The notes under the pieces: generated by a model
What the model was told of the DNA's origin: nothing
What the model saw: only the letters and a program-made list of their open reading frames with translations
Database searches by the model: none
Part shown: one piece after another, positions 24,676 through 32,295 of the stretch
Numbering within the stretch: the first letter of the stretch is position 1
Layout: each line of letters starts with the position of its first letter
Translations under genes and position numbers: made by a program
Assembly: GCA_028874985.1 (NCBI GenBank)
Contig: JAPPGI010000212.1
Span: 1-50,256, forward strand
Reading direction: 5' to 3'
Origin: Gemmatimonadota bacterium
Lineage (GTDB): Bacteria; Gemmatimonadota; Gemmatimonadetes; Longimicrobiales; Gaopeijiaceae
Length of the DNA stretch: 50,256 nucleotides

Positions 24676-25806
24676 TTGGGATTCGCGAAAACCCCCAGCT
24701 ACGGGATTTCAAGGGCGCCACGATGCCCGCCTTTTCGCATCGTTGGTCTTTGCGTGGCTATCGCGGGATGCGGTGCGGAGGCGCCCCCGCCCGAAGCTTC
24801 CGGCCCATGCACGGCGGGCGACTGCCAGATCGAACTCGAACACATCACACGTATCACCGACGCGGACGACCCCGGTATTCTTCCGGAATACTTGATCTGG
24901 CTCCAGGAGACCGAAGCAGGGACGTTCGTGTCGGCCACCGCCGATATGACACAGATCGCGGAGTTCGATCCGAATGGTCGGCTCGCCGGGGTGTTCGGCC
25001 GGGCGGGCCAGGGGCCGGGGGAGTTCCTGCGATTGCGCACTCTAATCCCGGGACCGGGCGATACGTTGTTTGCTCCGGACAAAGGACAGGGACGCATCAC
25101 GATGTTCGGCCCTGACCGCACGCCGGCCGGGACGCTTCCAATGCCTTTTCTTTCTCCGGCTCTTGTGCTGCTCGATGGGTCCTTCCTCGTGGCCCGGCAG
25201 ATCAGGAGAAGTGAGACGATCGGCTATCCCATGCATGTGGTCGATCGAGAGGGCCGGGTGGTTCGATCCTTCGGCACCGACGAACCGCAGTATCGTCCGG
25301 ACTTGAATCACATCCTGACCCGAAAGGTCGCGCTGGGTCAGGACGGTGCGGTCTGGGCGATGGCCCCGGCCAGGTATCTCCTCGAGCGCTGGGATCCGTC
25401 TACTGGAGACCAGTTGCAGTCGACCCGGATTCGGTCAGACTGGTTCCGTGAATCTAGCGAGCCCACCGACTATGCGGTGTACCCACCTCCGCGAGTTGAG
25501 GGGCTGTGGGAAGACGAGGATGGATTTGTCTGGACCATCGTCCGCGATGCGGATGTCGACTGGGAAGCTCCACCTTGGGCCAACGAGAAAGAGGAACGCC
25601 CCATCGACCTGCAGGAATACAACCGTCTTTTTGACTGGGTGATTGAGGTAGTGGACCCTGGCTCGGGGCGTGTGCTCGCAAGCCAGCGGTTCAGTGAGGT
25701 GCTCTGGTACCGCCCTCCATCCAGGATTCTCGTTTCTCCCGTGGACACAGTCCTTACCACCGTCGCATACGACGTGTGGAAACCCACTCTCCAGCAAAGG
25801 AGGTAG
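24676..25806 (+). CDS. 6-bladed beta-propeller lipoprotein
   Basis: Predicted up to 376 residues. A lipobox VAIAGC (in GLCVAIAGCGAEA) indicates lipid anchoring. Blades include MTQIAEFDPNGRLAGVFGRA followed by the GQGPGEF loop typical of the propeller family, and MHVVDREGRVVRSFGTDEP. The TTG start at 24676 is uncertain because no in-frame ATG lies close to the lipobox; an ATG at 24723 in the next frame hints at a small indel here. Followed after one base by a cysteine-rich exported protein gene, the same pairing as in the conjugative element. Confidence 0.8.
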   Translation: MGFAKTPSYGISRAPRCPPFRIVGLCVAIAGCGAEAPPPEASGPCTAGDCQIELEHITRITDADDPGILPEYLIWLQETEAGTFVSATADMTQIAEFDPNGRLAGVFGRAGQGPGEFLRLRTLIPGPGDTLFAPDKGQGRITMFGPDRTPAGTLPMPFLSPALVLLDGSFLVARQIRRSETIGYPMHVVDREGRVVRSFGTDEPQYRPDLNHILTRKVALGQDGAVWAMAPARYLLERWDPSTGDQLQSTRIRSDWFRESSEPTDYAVYPPPRVEGLWEDEDGFVWTIVRDADVDWEAPPWANEKEERPIDLQEYNRLFDWVIEVVDPGSGRVLASQRFSEVLWYRPPSRILVSPVDTVLTTVAYDVWKPTLQQRR

Positions 25807-25807
25807 C

Positions 25808-26293
25808 ATGAAGAAGTTCTCAGTCTTGTTGGGCTTGCTCGCAGCGATCGCGTTCGCCCTGCAGGCGCCCAACAACGGGGTCGCCGAGGCGGTGGCCATG
25901 TCAATGGTTGGTCCGGATTGCATCTTCTGTGATGACGACGAGGACTGCCCGGATGGACAGCACGAAGCCTGGGAAGCTCACATGTTCCCCAATTTCACTC
26001 GAAATGGTGGCGTCCATATCAGCAAACCGTGCTTCCCCGGTTCCTGCTGGACGAAGCACGGACCCGCCTGCGGCCCGGGTGGAGGGCCACTCCGCATGGT
26101 CGACATGGACCGACTCCGCGGCTCGATCGAAGCGAAGGATGTCCATGCCGTCAAGGACCTGCTCGCGAACCATACGCAGAGCGCAGCGCTCAACGTTGAG
26201 CGGTCAGCGGTTCAGGTCATGGACTGCGAAGGGGCGGTCATCGCGCATTTCCCCGTCGACCAGAAGTTCCTTGACCGGGTCTCGGCGGAGTAG
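25808..26293 (+). CDS. Cysteine-rich exported protein paired with a propeller
   Basis: Predicted 161 residues. Signal or leader (MKKFSVLLGLLAAIAFALQA, then NNGVAEAVA) is followed by a cysteine-rich segment: DCIFCDDDEDC, then KPCFPGSC and ACGPGGG. The C-terminal half is helical with one more cysteine (VMDCEG). A perfect AGGAGG site overlaps the end of the propeller gene, so the two are tightly coupled. The CxxC..C opening recalls the eight-cysteine proteins at 12449 and 15237, though overall sequences differ. The GVAEAVA leader end resembles the NVEALA-type leaders of small proteins found beside propellers in Bacteroidetes; that link is inference. Function unknown. Confidence 0.75.
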   Translation: MKKFSVLLGLLAAIAFALQAPNNGVAEAVAMSMVGPDCIFCDDDEDCPDGQHEAWEAHMFPNFTRNGGVHISKPCFPGSCWTKHGPACGPGGGPLRMVDMDRLRGSIEAKDVHAVKDLLANHTQSAALNVERSAVQVMDCEGAVIAHFPVDQKFLDRVSAE

Positions 26294-26541
26294 CGACGTG
26301 CGCCACCCTGTGTCCCATGGGTAGTGACCGGGCCGACGGTGGCTGAAGAACGAGCGGACTCCGGGGCGTGGCTGAGAGGCGCCTCGGGGCCCGCTCGGTT
26401 TCATCCAGGGTGTCCAAAACTGCCACTTCTCGAACTCTGCTCTGCCGACCCGAGCGGTTCTCGGCCGCGCATTCGGGGCCCTCTGGTCTGGAATTCCCTT
26501 TGCGCCGTATTGTCGTCAGCCCGTACCTCGTCGGCCCCGAC

Positions 26542-28758
26542 CTACCCCCTCATCCTCCCCCCCGCCGGATCGAACAACCCCACCCCCACCGCCGCCACCG
26601 TCACGGGAAAGCACTCGTTCATGTACATCACCTGTAACCGCTCGCCGACCCGGTCCAGCCCGGCCGGCAGCCACGCCATCAGCAGGTACTCCCCCACCGA
26701 CGGCCCCATCCCGGCCGAGGTCACGCGGGACTCCCTGCCCAGCGCGTCCACGATGCGGTCCCCTTCCGGCGTGAGGATCGGCTCGTTTCCGCCCGTCGGG
26801 AAACGCGCGACGCCGGACGCGCTCAGGTGATCGTCCATGGTGAGCGTGCAGATCCGTGCCGCCGGCCCCCGCTCGCGGGCCTCCAGGTACGCGGCCTTGC
26901 CGATGAACTCCGTCTCCTTCACACGGCGCCGCGCCAGCCCGGCCTCGACCGGTGAGTACTCGGAGGTGAGCTCGGCGCCCATGAGCAGGTAGCCCTTCTC
27001 CATGCGCGCGGTCGTGCCGTAGACGCCGATCCCCACGGGCCGCGCGTCGAACTGCCGGCCGGCGCTCCGAATCGCGTCCCAGAGCGCCAGGCCGGGCTCG
27101 GTGCGCGTGTAGATCGAGCTTCCGACCGGGCGGTCGCAGGCGTTGACCGTCATGCGCTCCAGGTACGGGAGCGCGCCGGGCCCGGAGACGTCGAAGATCC
27201 GGAACGCGCCCAGATCAACCACGCCGACCTTCTCGCGCAGGTGCAGGTGTTCCGCGTTGACGATCGGCGACCACCAGCGCCGGTCCCACTCGTGCGGGCG
27301 GTCCGGGACATCGTAGCGCGCCACCAGGTCCTCGTTCGAGGCGTACCACTGCGGGCGCTCCCATCCCCGCGCCTCGAAGTACTCGGCCCCGAGCGCCTCG
27401 GTCCGGGGGTGGAACGGCGACCGGGCAACCCCGCGCGCCGATTCCCACTGCTCGCGCGGATGCACGATCCCGTACGTCTTCCGGAAGTGCTCGCGACAGC
27501 GCGTGCGCACGTGACGTCCGGTGCGCTCATGGGGCTGGAAGCGGGTGACATCCGACTCGTGCGGATCCAGGAGGCGCGGGTACCCGTGGGTCATCCACTC
27601 GGCGATGAGGCGGGCCGAGCCGGGGCCCTCGCGCACCCACACGGCCGCCGCAGACCAGAGGTTGGCCACCTCGGCGGTCTCGCCCAGAAGCTGCTGGGTG
27701 TCGGGCGTGAGGGAGAGGAGGCCGTTGACGGCGTACTGCATCTCCGTGCCGGCCAGGAGGTCGCCCATGATCTCGTGCGCGCGTTCGAGTTGCGGGGCGA
27801 AGTCGCCGGGCGTGAAGGGCAGTTCGGTCGGAGAACGCTCCGCCTCGGCAATGGAGGGAATCTCCTCGGGCCGCACGAGGATGGGGCGATGCGCATAGGA
27901 GCCCACCTCCATGGCTCCGCCGCTCTGCCTTTCATACATGAACGAATCCATGTCGCGCACGATGGGGTAGCCGATCTCGTTGCCTGTCGCCAGCAGAAGC
28001 TCGACGGGGCCGAAGTCGGCCATCTGGTGCACCGCCGGGGTGAGCGGGATCGTGGCGCCGGCCATTGCGGCGATGCGCGGGCTCCAGACGCCGCATGCGA
28101 TGACCGCGTGGTCGACCTCGATGGTGCCCCGGGTCGTGGCCACCGCACGGACGCGGGGGCGGCCGAAGGGCACGGGGTCCACTTCGAGGCCGGTGACCTC
28201 GGTCTCTTCGAGCACGGTGAGCACGCCCCTGGCCAGCGCCCGCTCGCGCATGATCGTGCCCGCCCTCACCGAGTCGACGACGGACACGCCGGGAGTGTAG
28301 AAGCCGCCGAGGATGACGTCCGGGTTGACGAACGGCACCCTGGCGACGACTTCCGCGGGTGTCAGCAGCTCGCTCTCGATGCCCCAGACGCGGGCCGAGG
28401 TCATGCGGCGCCGCAGCTCCTCCATGCGCGCTTCGGTGCGGGCGACCTCGACTCCGCCGCAGGTCGTGTTGACGCCGAGCGCTTCGTACTGGCGCTGGCT
28501 CTCGAGCGTGATCAGAGCGATCTCGCGCGCGTGGTCGACGGGGAAGATGAAGTTGGAGGCGTGGCCGGTCGATCCGCCGGGATCGGGGAGCGGGCCCTTG
28601 TCGATCAGGACCAGGTCGTCCCAGCCGAGCTTCGCCAGGTGCTCGACTAGGCAGTTGCCGACGATGCCGGCGCCGATGACGGCGACCTTGGCGGCCCGCG
28701 GACAAGCCCTCCCGGCATTCGACCGGCGGTGAATCCGCGCTGGACCGCTTCGCTTCAT
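26542..28758 (-). CDS. Dimethylglycine/sarcosine dehydrogenase-like flavoprotein with shortened GcvT domain
   Basis: Predicted 738 residues. N-terminal FAD-dependent oxidoreductase (DAO family): GxGxxG at residues 29-34 (VAVIGAGIVGNC), then GGSTGHASNF, where related enzymes bind FAD. A GcvT-type folate domain follows from about residue 430 (GVVDLGAFRIFDVSGPGALP) to the C-terminus (RMEKGYLLMGAEL, ...EFIGKAAYLEAR). The GcvT N-terminal half seems to lack roughly 100-120 residues between VGSSIYT and LALWDAI, an in-frame loss. Such enzymes oxidatively demethylate dimethylglycine or sarcosine and pass the one-carbon unit to tetrahydrofolate. It follows the TmpB-like gene by 17 bases, consistent with breakdown of betaine formed upstream. 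Confidence 0.8.
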   Translation of the reverse strand: MKRSGPARIHRRSNAGRACPRAAKVAVIGAGIVGNCLVEHLAKLGWDDLVLIDKGPLPDPGGSTGHASNFIFPVDHAREIALITLESQRQYEALGVNTTCGGVEVARTEARMEELRRRMTSARVWGIESELLTPAEVVARVPFVNPDVILGGFYTPGVSVVDSVRAGTIMRERALARGVLTVLEETEVTGLEVDPVPFGRPRVRAVATTRGTIEVDHAVIACGVWSPRIAAMAGATIPLTPAVHQMADFGPVELLLATGNEIGYPIVRDMDSFMYERQSGGAMEVGSYAHRPILVRPEEIPSIAEAERSPTELPFTPGDFAPQLERAHEIMGDLLAGTEMQYAVNGLLSLTPDTQQLLGETAEVANLWSAAAVWVREGPGSARLIAEWMTHGYPRLLDPHESDVTRFQPHERTGRHVRTRCREHFRKTYGIVHPREQWESARGVARSPFHPRTEALGAEYFEARGWERPQWYASNEDLVARYDVPDRPHEWDRRWWSPIVNAEHLHLREKVGVVDLGAFRIFDVSGPGALPYLERMTVNACDRPVGSSIYTRTEPGLALWDAIRSAGRQFDARPVGIGVYGTTARMEKGYLLMGAELTSEYSPVEAGLARRRVKETEFIGKAAYLEARERGPAARICTLTMDDHLSASGVARFPTGGNEPILTPEGDRIVDALGRESRVTSAGMGPSVGEYLLMAWLPAGLDRVGERLQVMYMNECFPVTVAAVGVGLFDPAGGRMRG

Positions 28759-28775
28759 CTGCTCGTTATGTAAAG

Positions 28776-29354
28776 TCAGGCCCGCCTCGGTTCGCGCGCG
28801 AAGATCCGGCGCACCATCGGCTCGAAGAACTCCAGCGGCAGCGTATCGTAGTCGGGATCGAACGCGCACTGGTCCCAGCGATGACAGAAGTCCACCGCGT
28901 CCCGATACCAGGGGTGGTCGCGGTACCTGTCGCGCGCGTTGCGGTCGCCTCCCACGTGATGGGCGTAGTAGTAGTACTGGAACAGGCCGTGGTGCCGGAC
29001 GATCCAGCAGGTTCGCTCGCTCACGAAGGGACGCAGCAGCAGCGCGGCCAGCTCGCCGTGACTGTGCGGGGCCAGCAGGTCGTCGATGTCATGGAGGAGC
29101 GCCGCCACCACCATCTCCTCGTCCGCGCCGTCGCGATACGCCAGGGTCGCGCTCTGCAGGGAGTGCTCCAGCCGGTCCACCCGGTAACCGGCCAGCGAAC
29201 CGGACAGTTCACGGAGGTGCGTCAGCACGCGGTCGGCGGTTCCGGCCGCAAACTCCTCCTCGAGGCGCGCAAGCAGCTCGTAGTCCTCGCGGGTGCCGTC
29301 CGCCATGCTGGTGAAGCTCACCTTCGGACCATTCGATTGATCCATATCGTCCAT
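28776..29354 (-). CDS. TmpB-like HD-domain mixed-valent diiron oxygenase
   Basis: Predicted 192 residues, HD fold. Putative metal ligands: H64 (RLEHSLQSA), H88-D89 (LLHDIDDLL), H97 or H99 (APHSHGEL), H121 or H122 (IVRHHGLFQ) and D161 (CHRWDQCAFDP). The LEHSLQ..A...GAD.EMV.AALLHD pattern is that of PhnZ/TmpB oxygenases, which cleave the C-P bond of hydroxylated phosphonates. TmpB converts hydroxylated 2-(trimethylammonio)ethylphosphonate to glycine betaine and phosphate. The divergent neighbour is a gamma-butyrobetaine-hydroxylase-like gene, the typical annotation of its partner TmpA. Assignment rests on motif and context; plain phosphohydrolase activity is the alternative. Confidence 0.75.
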   Translation of the reverse strand: MDDMDQSNGPKVSFTSMADGTREDYELLARLEEEFAAGTADRVLTHLRELSGSLAGYRVDRLEHSLQSATLAYRDGADEEMVVAALLHDIDDLLAPHSHGELAALLLRPFVSERTCWIVRHHGLFQYYYYAHHVGGDRNARDRYRDHPWYRDAVDFCHRWDQCAFDPDYDTLPLEFFEPMVRRIFAREPRRA

Positions 29355-29460
29355 CCTTGTCGGCTCTCTCGAAGCAGGCTCCGAGCTGGGAGCGTGGGCG
29401 CGGGCGGAACGCGGTGTCAAGGCGGGATGCCTTGAGATACCCGTATCCGGCCTGCTTCGC

Positions 29461-29475
29461 GCACACCCGGTGTGC
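29461..29475. promoter_or_regulatory. Candidate operator dyad GCACACC-C-GGTGTGC
   Basis: Perfect 7-bp arms around one central base, in the shared promoter region of the divergent tmpB-like and tmpA-like genes. A substrate-responsive regulator site is plausible; no regulator gene is adjacent. Confidence 0.5.
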
Positions 29476-29511
29476 AGGCAGGGTACGGGGCGCCTCCGCC
29501 GGGGCCGTAGC

Positions 29512-29556
29512 CCGTGGACAAGACCCGCGTCCACACGCGAGCCGGTTTGTCCACGG
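29512..29556. promoter_or_regulatory. 10-bp inverted repeat operator candidate
   Basis: CCGTGGACAA (29512-29521) and TTGTCCACGG (29547-29556) are exact reverse complements with a 25-base spacer that itself holds a short dyad. Located just upstream of the TTGACA at 29568, a position suited to repression of the tmpA-like gene. Confidence 0.5.
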
Positions 29557-29706
29557 TCTGCCGGCGCTTGACAGAGCGCGGCCAAGGCGCACTCTGATAC
29601 CGGTAGCCTTCGCGTTCGCCGCACTCCGGGCCAACGCGCGAACGACCCAAGCCCCTGCGGTCAGGCACGCCCCGGGCGACCCCACCGCCACCCGAGGGGA
29701 TCGACC

Positions 29707-30822
29707 ATGGACCACTCGATCAGCAGCCTCGCCCCGAACGCCGACGCCCTGCGTGCAGTCTGGAGCAACGGCGGGCACACCGACCTTCCCTACCTCTGGC
29801 TGCGCGACAATTGCGGTTGCGGCGAGTGCCGCGTCCCCCAGACGACGGAGAAGCGGTTCCATCTCTTCCGGGTCCCCGCGGACCTGAGACCCCAACAGGT
29901 CGCCATCGAGCGCGACGGATCCGGGGACGAGGCGATCTCCATCGCCTGGCCGGACGGACACCGCACCCGCTACCGGTCGAGCGAGATCCGCGGCCACCTG
30001 ACACTGCCCCGCTTCGAGCTGGGCTACTGGGACGGCGGGTTCCGGCCGAAGAGGTTCGGCTACCGGCGCTTCCTGGAGAACGACAGCGCGGCGGCGGAGC
30101 TGATCGATGAGTTTCTGCGGACGGGTGTCTGCGTGCTCGTCGGCGCCCCCACCGAGCCGGATTCGTCGGAGCGGCTCGCGACCCGTCTGGGCCCGATCCG
30201 CGAGCTGCTGTTCGAGCGCATCCACAACGTCCGGGTCGATCCGAAGGGGTACAACATCGCGCACACGGATCTGGCGGTCGCGCCGCACAACGACTTCACC
30301 AGCTACACCTGGCCGCCGAACGTGCAGGCGCTCCACATGCTGGTGAACGAATGCGAGGGCGGCGAATCCATCGTCGTGGACGGCTTCGGCCTGCTCAACG
30401 AACTCCGCGGAGATCACCCCGGCAAGTTCGACGTGCTGTGCGGCGTGCCGGTGCCGTTCCGCATCTTCAGCGAGGAGTACGAGTGCCACACGGTCAAGCC
30501 GATGGTCGAGCTGGACGACGGCGGCGAGATCCGCATGGTGCGCTTCAACACCGCCCAGATGCAGGCGCCTCCCCCGTCGGAGCCCCGGCTGGGAGACTTC
30601 TACGCCGCCTACCATGAGCTGTCCACGCGCGTCAATTCCCCTGCCGCCCAGGTCACCTTCCGGTTGGAGGGCGGGCAGATCCTGCTTTGCGACGGGCACC
30701 GCGTGCTGCACGGTCGCACGGCTCTGCGCTCGAAGGGGCGGCGCCACCTCCAGGACGCCTATTTCGAGCACGACAACGTACGCAACCACCTCAGGTGGCT
30801 GCGTCTGAGCGGGCGGACCTGA
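29707..30822 (+). CDS. TmpA-like Fe(II)/2-oxoglutarate dioxygenase (gamma-butyrobetaine hydroxylase family)
   Basis: Predicted 371 residues. The N-terminal zinc-binding domain has LRDNCGCGECRVP (Cys cluster near residues 35-41). The TauD-like catalytic domain supplies the iron facial triad H194-N-D196 (VAPHNDFTSYTWPP) and H335 (RVLHGRTAL). Family members hydroxylate trimethylammonium compounds: gamma-butyrobetaine, trimethyllysine, or, for TmpA, 2-(trimethylammonio)ethylphosphonate. The divergent TmpB-like HD protein makes the phosphonate role the most likely, with glycine betaine as the end product. The nearby BCCT transporter and demethylation enzymes fit this. Family is certain; substrate is inference. 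Confidence 0.85.
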   Translation: MDHSISSLAPNADALRAVWSNGGHTDLPYLWLRDNCGCGECRVPQTTEKRFHLFRVPADLRPQQVAIERDGSGDEAISIAWPDGHRTRYRSSEIRGHLTLPRFELGYWDGGFRPKRFGYRRFLENDSAAAELIDEFLRTGVCVLVGAPTEPDSSERLATRLGPIRELLFERIHNVRVDPKGYNIAHTDLAVAPHNDFTSYTWPPNVQALHMLVNECEGGESIVVDGFGLLNELRGDHPGKFDVLCGVPVPFRIFSEEYECHTVKPMVELDDGGEIRMVRFNTAQMQAPPPSEPRLGDFYAAYHELSTRVNSPAAQVTFRLEGGQILLCDGHRVLHGRTALRSKGRRHLQDAYFEHDNVRNHLRWLRLSGRT

Positions 30823-30846
30823 GGGCCACCGACCCGCGCCCCCCTC

Positions 30847-32138
30847 TCAGACCGCCGCGTCGAGGCCCCGGGCCAGCGCCGCCTCGCGGGCGCTCGGGTT
30901 CACGGAGGGGCGGAAGGGCACCTCGCACACGCGCGCGGGGTCCGGCCGGCCGGGCTCGCCGGCGTATTCGTCGGGCAGCCACACCGTGAGTTCCGTGCCG
31001 ACGGCCGACTTCCCGGCGGGTACGTACCCCAGCGCGATGTTGCAGCCCAGCTCCGGGGCGTGCCACGGCGAGGTGAGATAGCCGATGGGGTCGCCGCCGT
31101 CCGCGTCCGACACGAGCCAGAAGTCCGGGGCATAGTCGTCGATCGGCCTTCCACCCAGCGTCATCCCCACCATGACCATCGCGAACGGGGAGCGCCCGGC
31201 GTCGATCTCGGCGCGCTGGCGCTCCAGCACGTCCCGCCCGATGTAGTCCCCCTTCTTCTCGCGCGGCACCTGGTAGGCCAGGTTGCACTGGAACGGACTC
31301 GTCTCGTGGTCGATGTCCTGTCCCCACGACAGGATTCCGGCCTGGATGCGGCGCTGGTGACCCGGAGCGATGACCGTCAGCCGGTGCGCCTCGCCGGCCG
31401 CGAGCACGGCGCGCCACAGCCTCTCGGCGTGCAGGGTGGCGTCGCGAAGATAGATCTCGTACCCCTTCTCGCCCGAGAACCCGGACTGCGAGACCACCAC
31501 GGAACAGCCCGCGATCTCGGCCTCCATGAGCCCGTAGTACGGGATGTCCCGCACGCCTTCACCCACCAGATCGACCATGAGGCCGAGCGACTTCGGCCCC
31601 TGGATCTGCAGGGGACAGACGTCGATTTCGTCGATCGCATCCCCACGTTGACGCCCTGCAGCCAGAACAGAAGGTCGGAGTCGGCGAGCGAGAACCAGAA
31701 CTCGTGCGCCGAGAGCCGCAGCAGCACCGGGTCGTTGAGAATGCCCCCCTTCTCGTTGCAGACGATGACGTACCTCGCGTGCATCGGCTCGATGCGGGTC
31801 GCGTCGCGCGTGATCACGTAGTCGGTGAACCGTTCCGCATCCGGTCCCCTGACCCGGATCTGCCGCTCCACCGCGACATTCCACACCGTGACGTCCCGGG
31901 TCAGCGCCTCGTGCTCGGCCGCCGCGCCGCCGTCCTCGGGCCGGACGTAGCCGCGCGGGTGGTAGATGCGGTTGTACACGGTGGCCCGCCAGCAGCCCGC
32001 CTCATGCGACAGGTGCCAGTAGGGGGACTTGCGCACCCTGGTCGAAACGAGCAGCTCGACCGGCGTGCGGCCGCTCTGGCGCAGGTTGACCGGCACGATC
32101 CTGTCGGACTGGTCCACGCTGGTCGGTTGATGGATCAT
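30847..32138 (-). CDS. GcvT/DmdA-like folate-dependent methyltransferase (frameshifted)
   Basis: Joining two frames at about 31645 gives about 430 residues: SPYWHLSHEAGCWRATVYNR, ...GGILNDPVLLRLSAHEFWFS, LFWLQGVNVG in the first frame, then DAIDEIDVCPLQIQGPKSLG and YYGLMEAEIAGC in the second. This is the aminomethyltransferase fold, closest in pattern to DmdA-type demethylases (ILNDPV, SLADSD, PLQIQGPKS). Such enzymes move methyl groups from a sulfonium or ammonium donor to tetrahydrofolate. The context suggests glycine betaine or a related donor. The shift lies in a run of four Gs where five would restore the frame, typical of a homopolymer sequencing error. Convergent with the tmpA-like gene and divergent from the transporter. 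Confidence 0.78.
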
Positions 32139-32295
32139 CGCCGGGATTCTCCGGTTGCGCGGGTGGGGTTGGTGGGGTCGGGAGGACGACGCCCAAGGTC
32201 GGTTCAGCTTGTCGGTGGGGATGCGGGGGAGCAAGGGGGCGGGGCAACCCGGTCGGGTCGCGGAGGATGGCCAAGGGGACTATCGTTGCAGCCCT

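Larger units (their letters stand above)
29355..29706. other. Divergent control region between tmpB-like and tmpA-like genes
   Basis: 352 bases without a gene. Contains the dyad GCACACC-C-GGTGTGC at 29461-29475 and a 10-bp inverted repeat CCGTGGACAA (29512-29521) / TTGTCCACGG (29547-29556) with a nested CGCGT...ACGCG. A TTGACA lies at 29568-29573 upstream of the tmpA-like gene but no well-spaced -10 was found. Confidence 0.6.

Noticed and set aside
29568-29573. TTGACA as -35 box of the tmpA-like gene
   Set aside because: No acceptable -10 hexamer lies at 16-18 bases, so I did not call a promoter.
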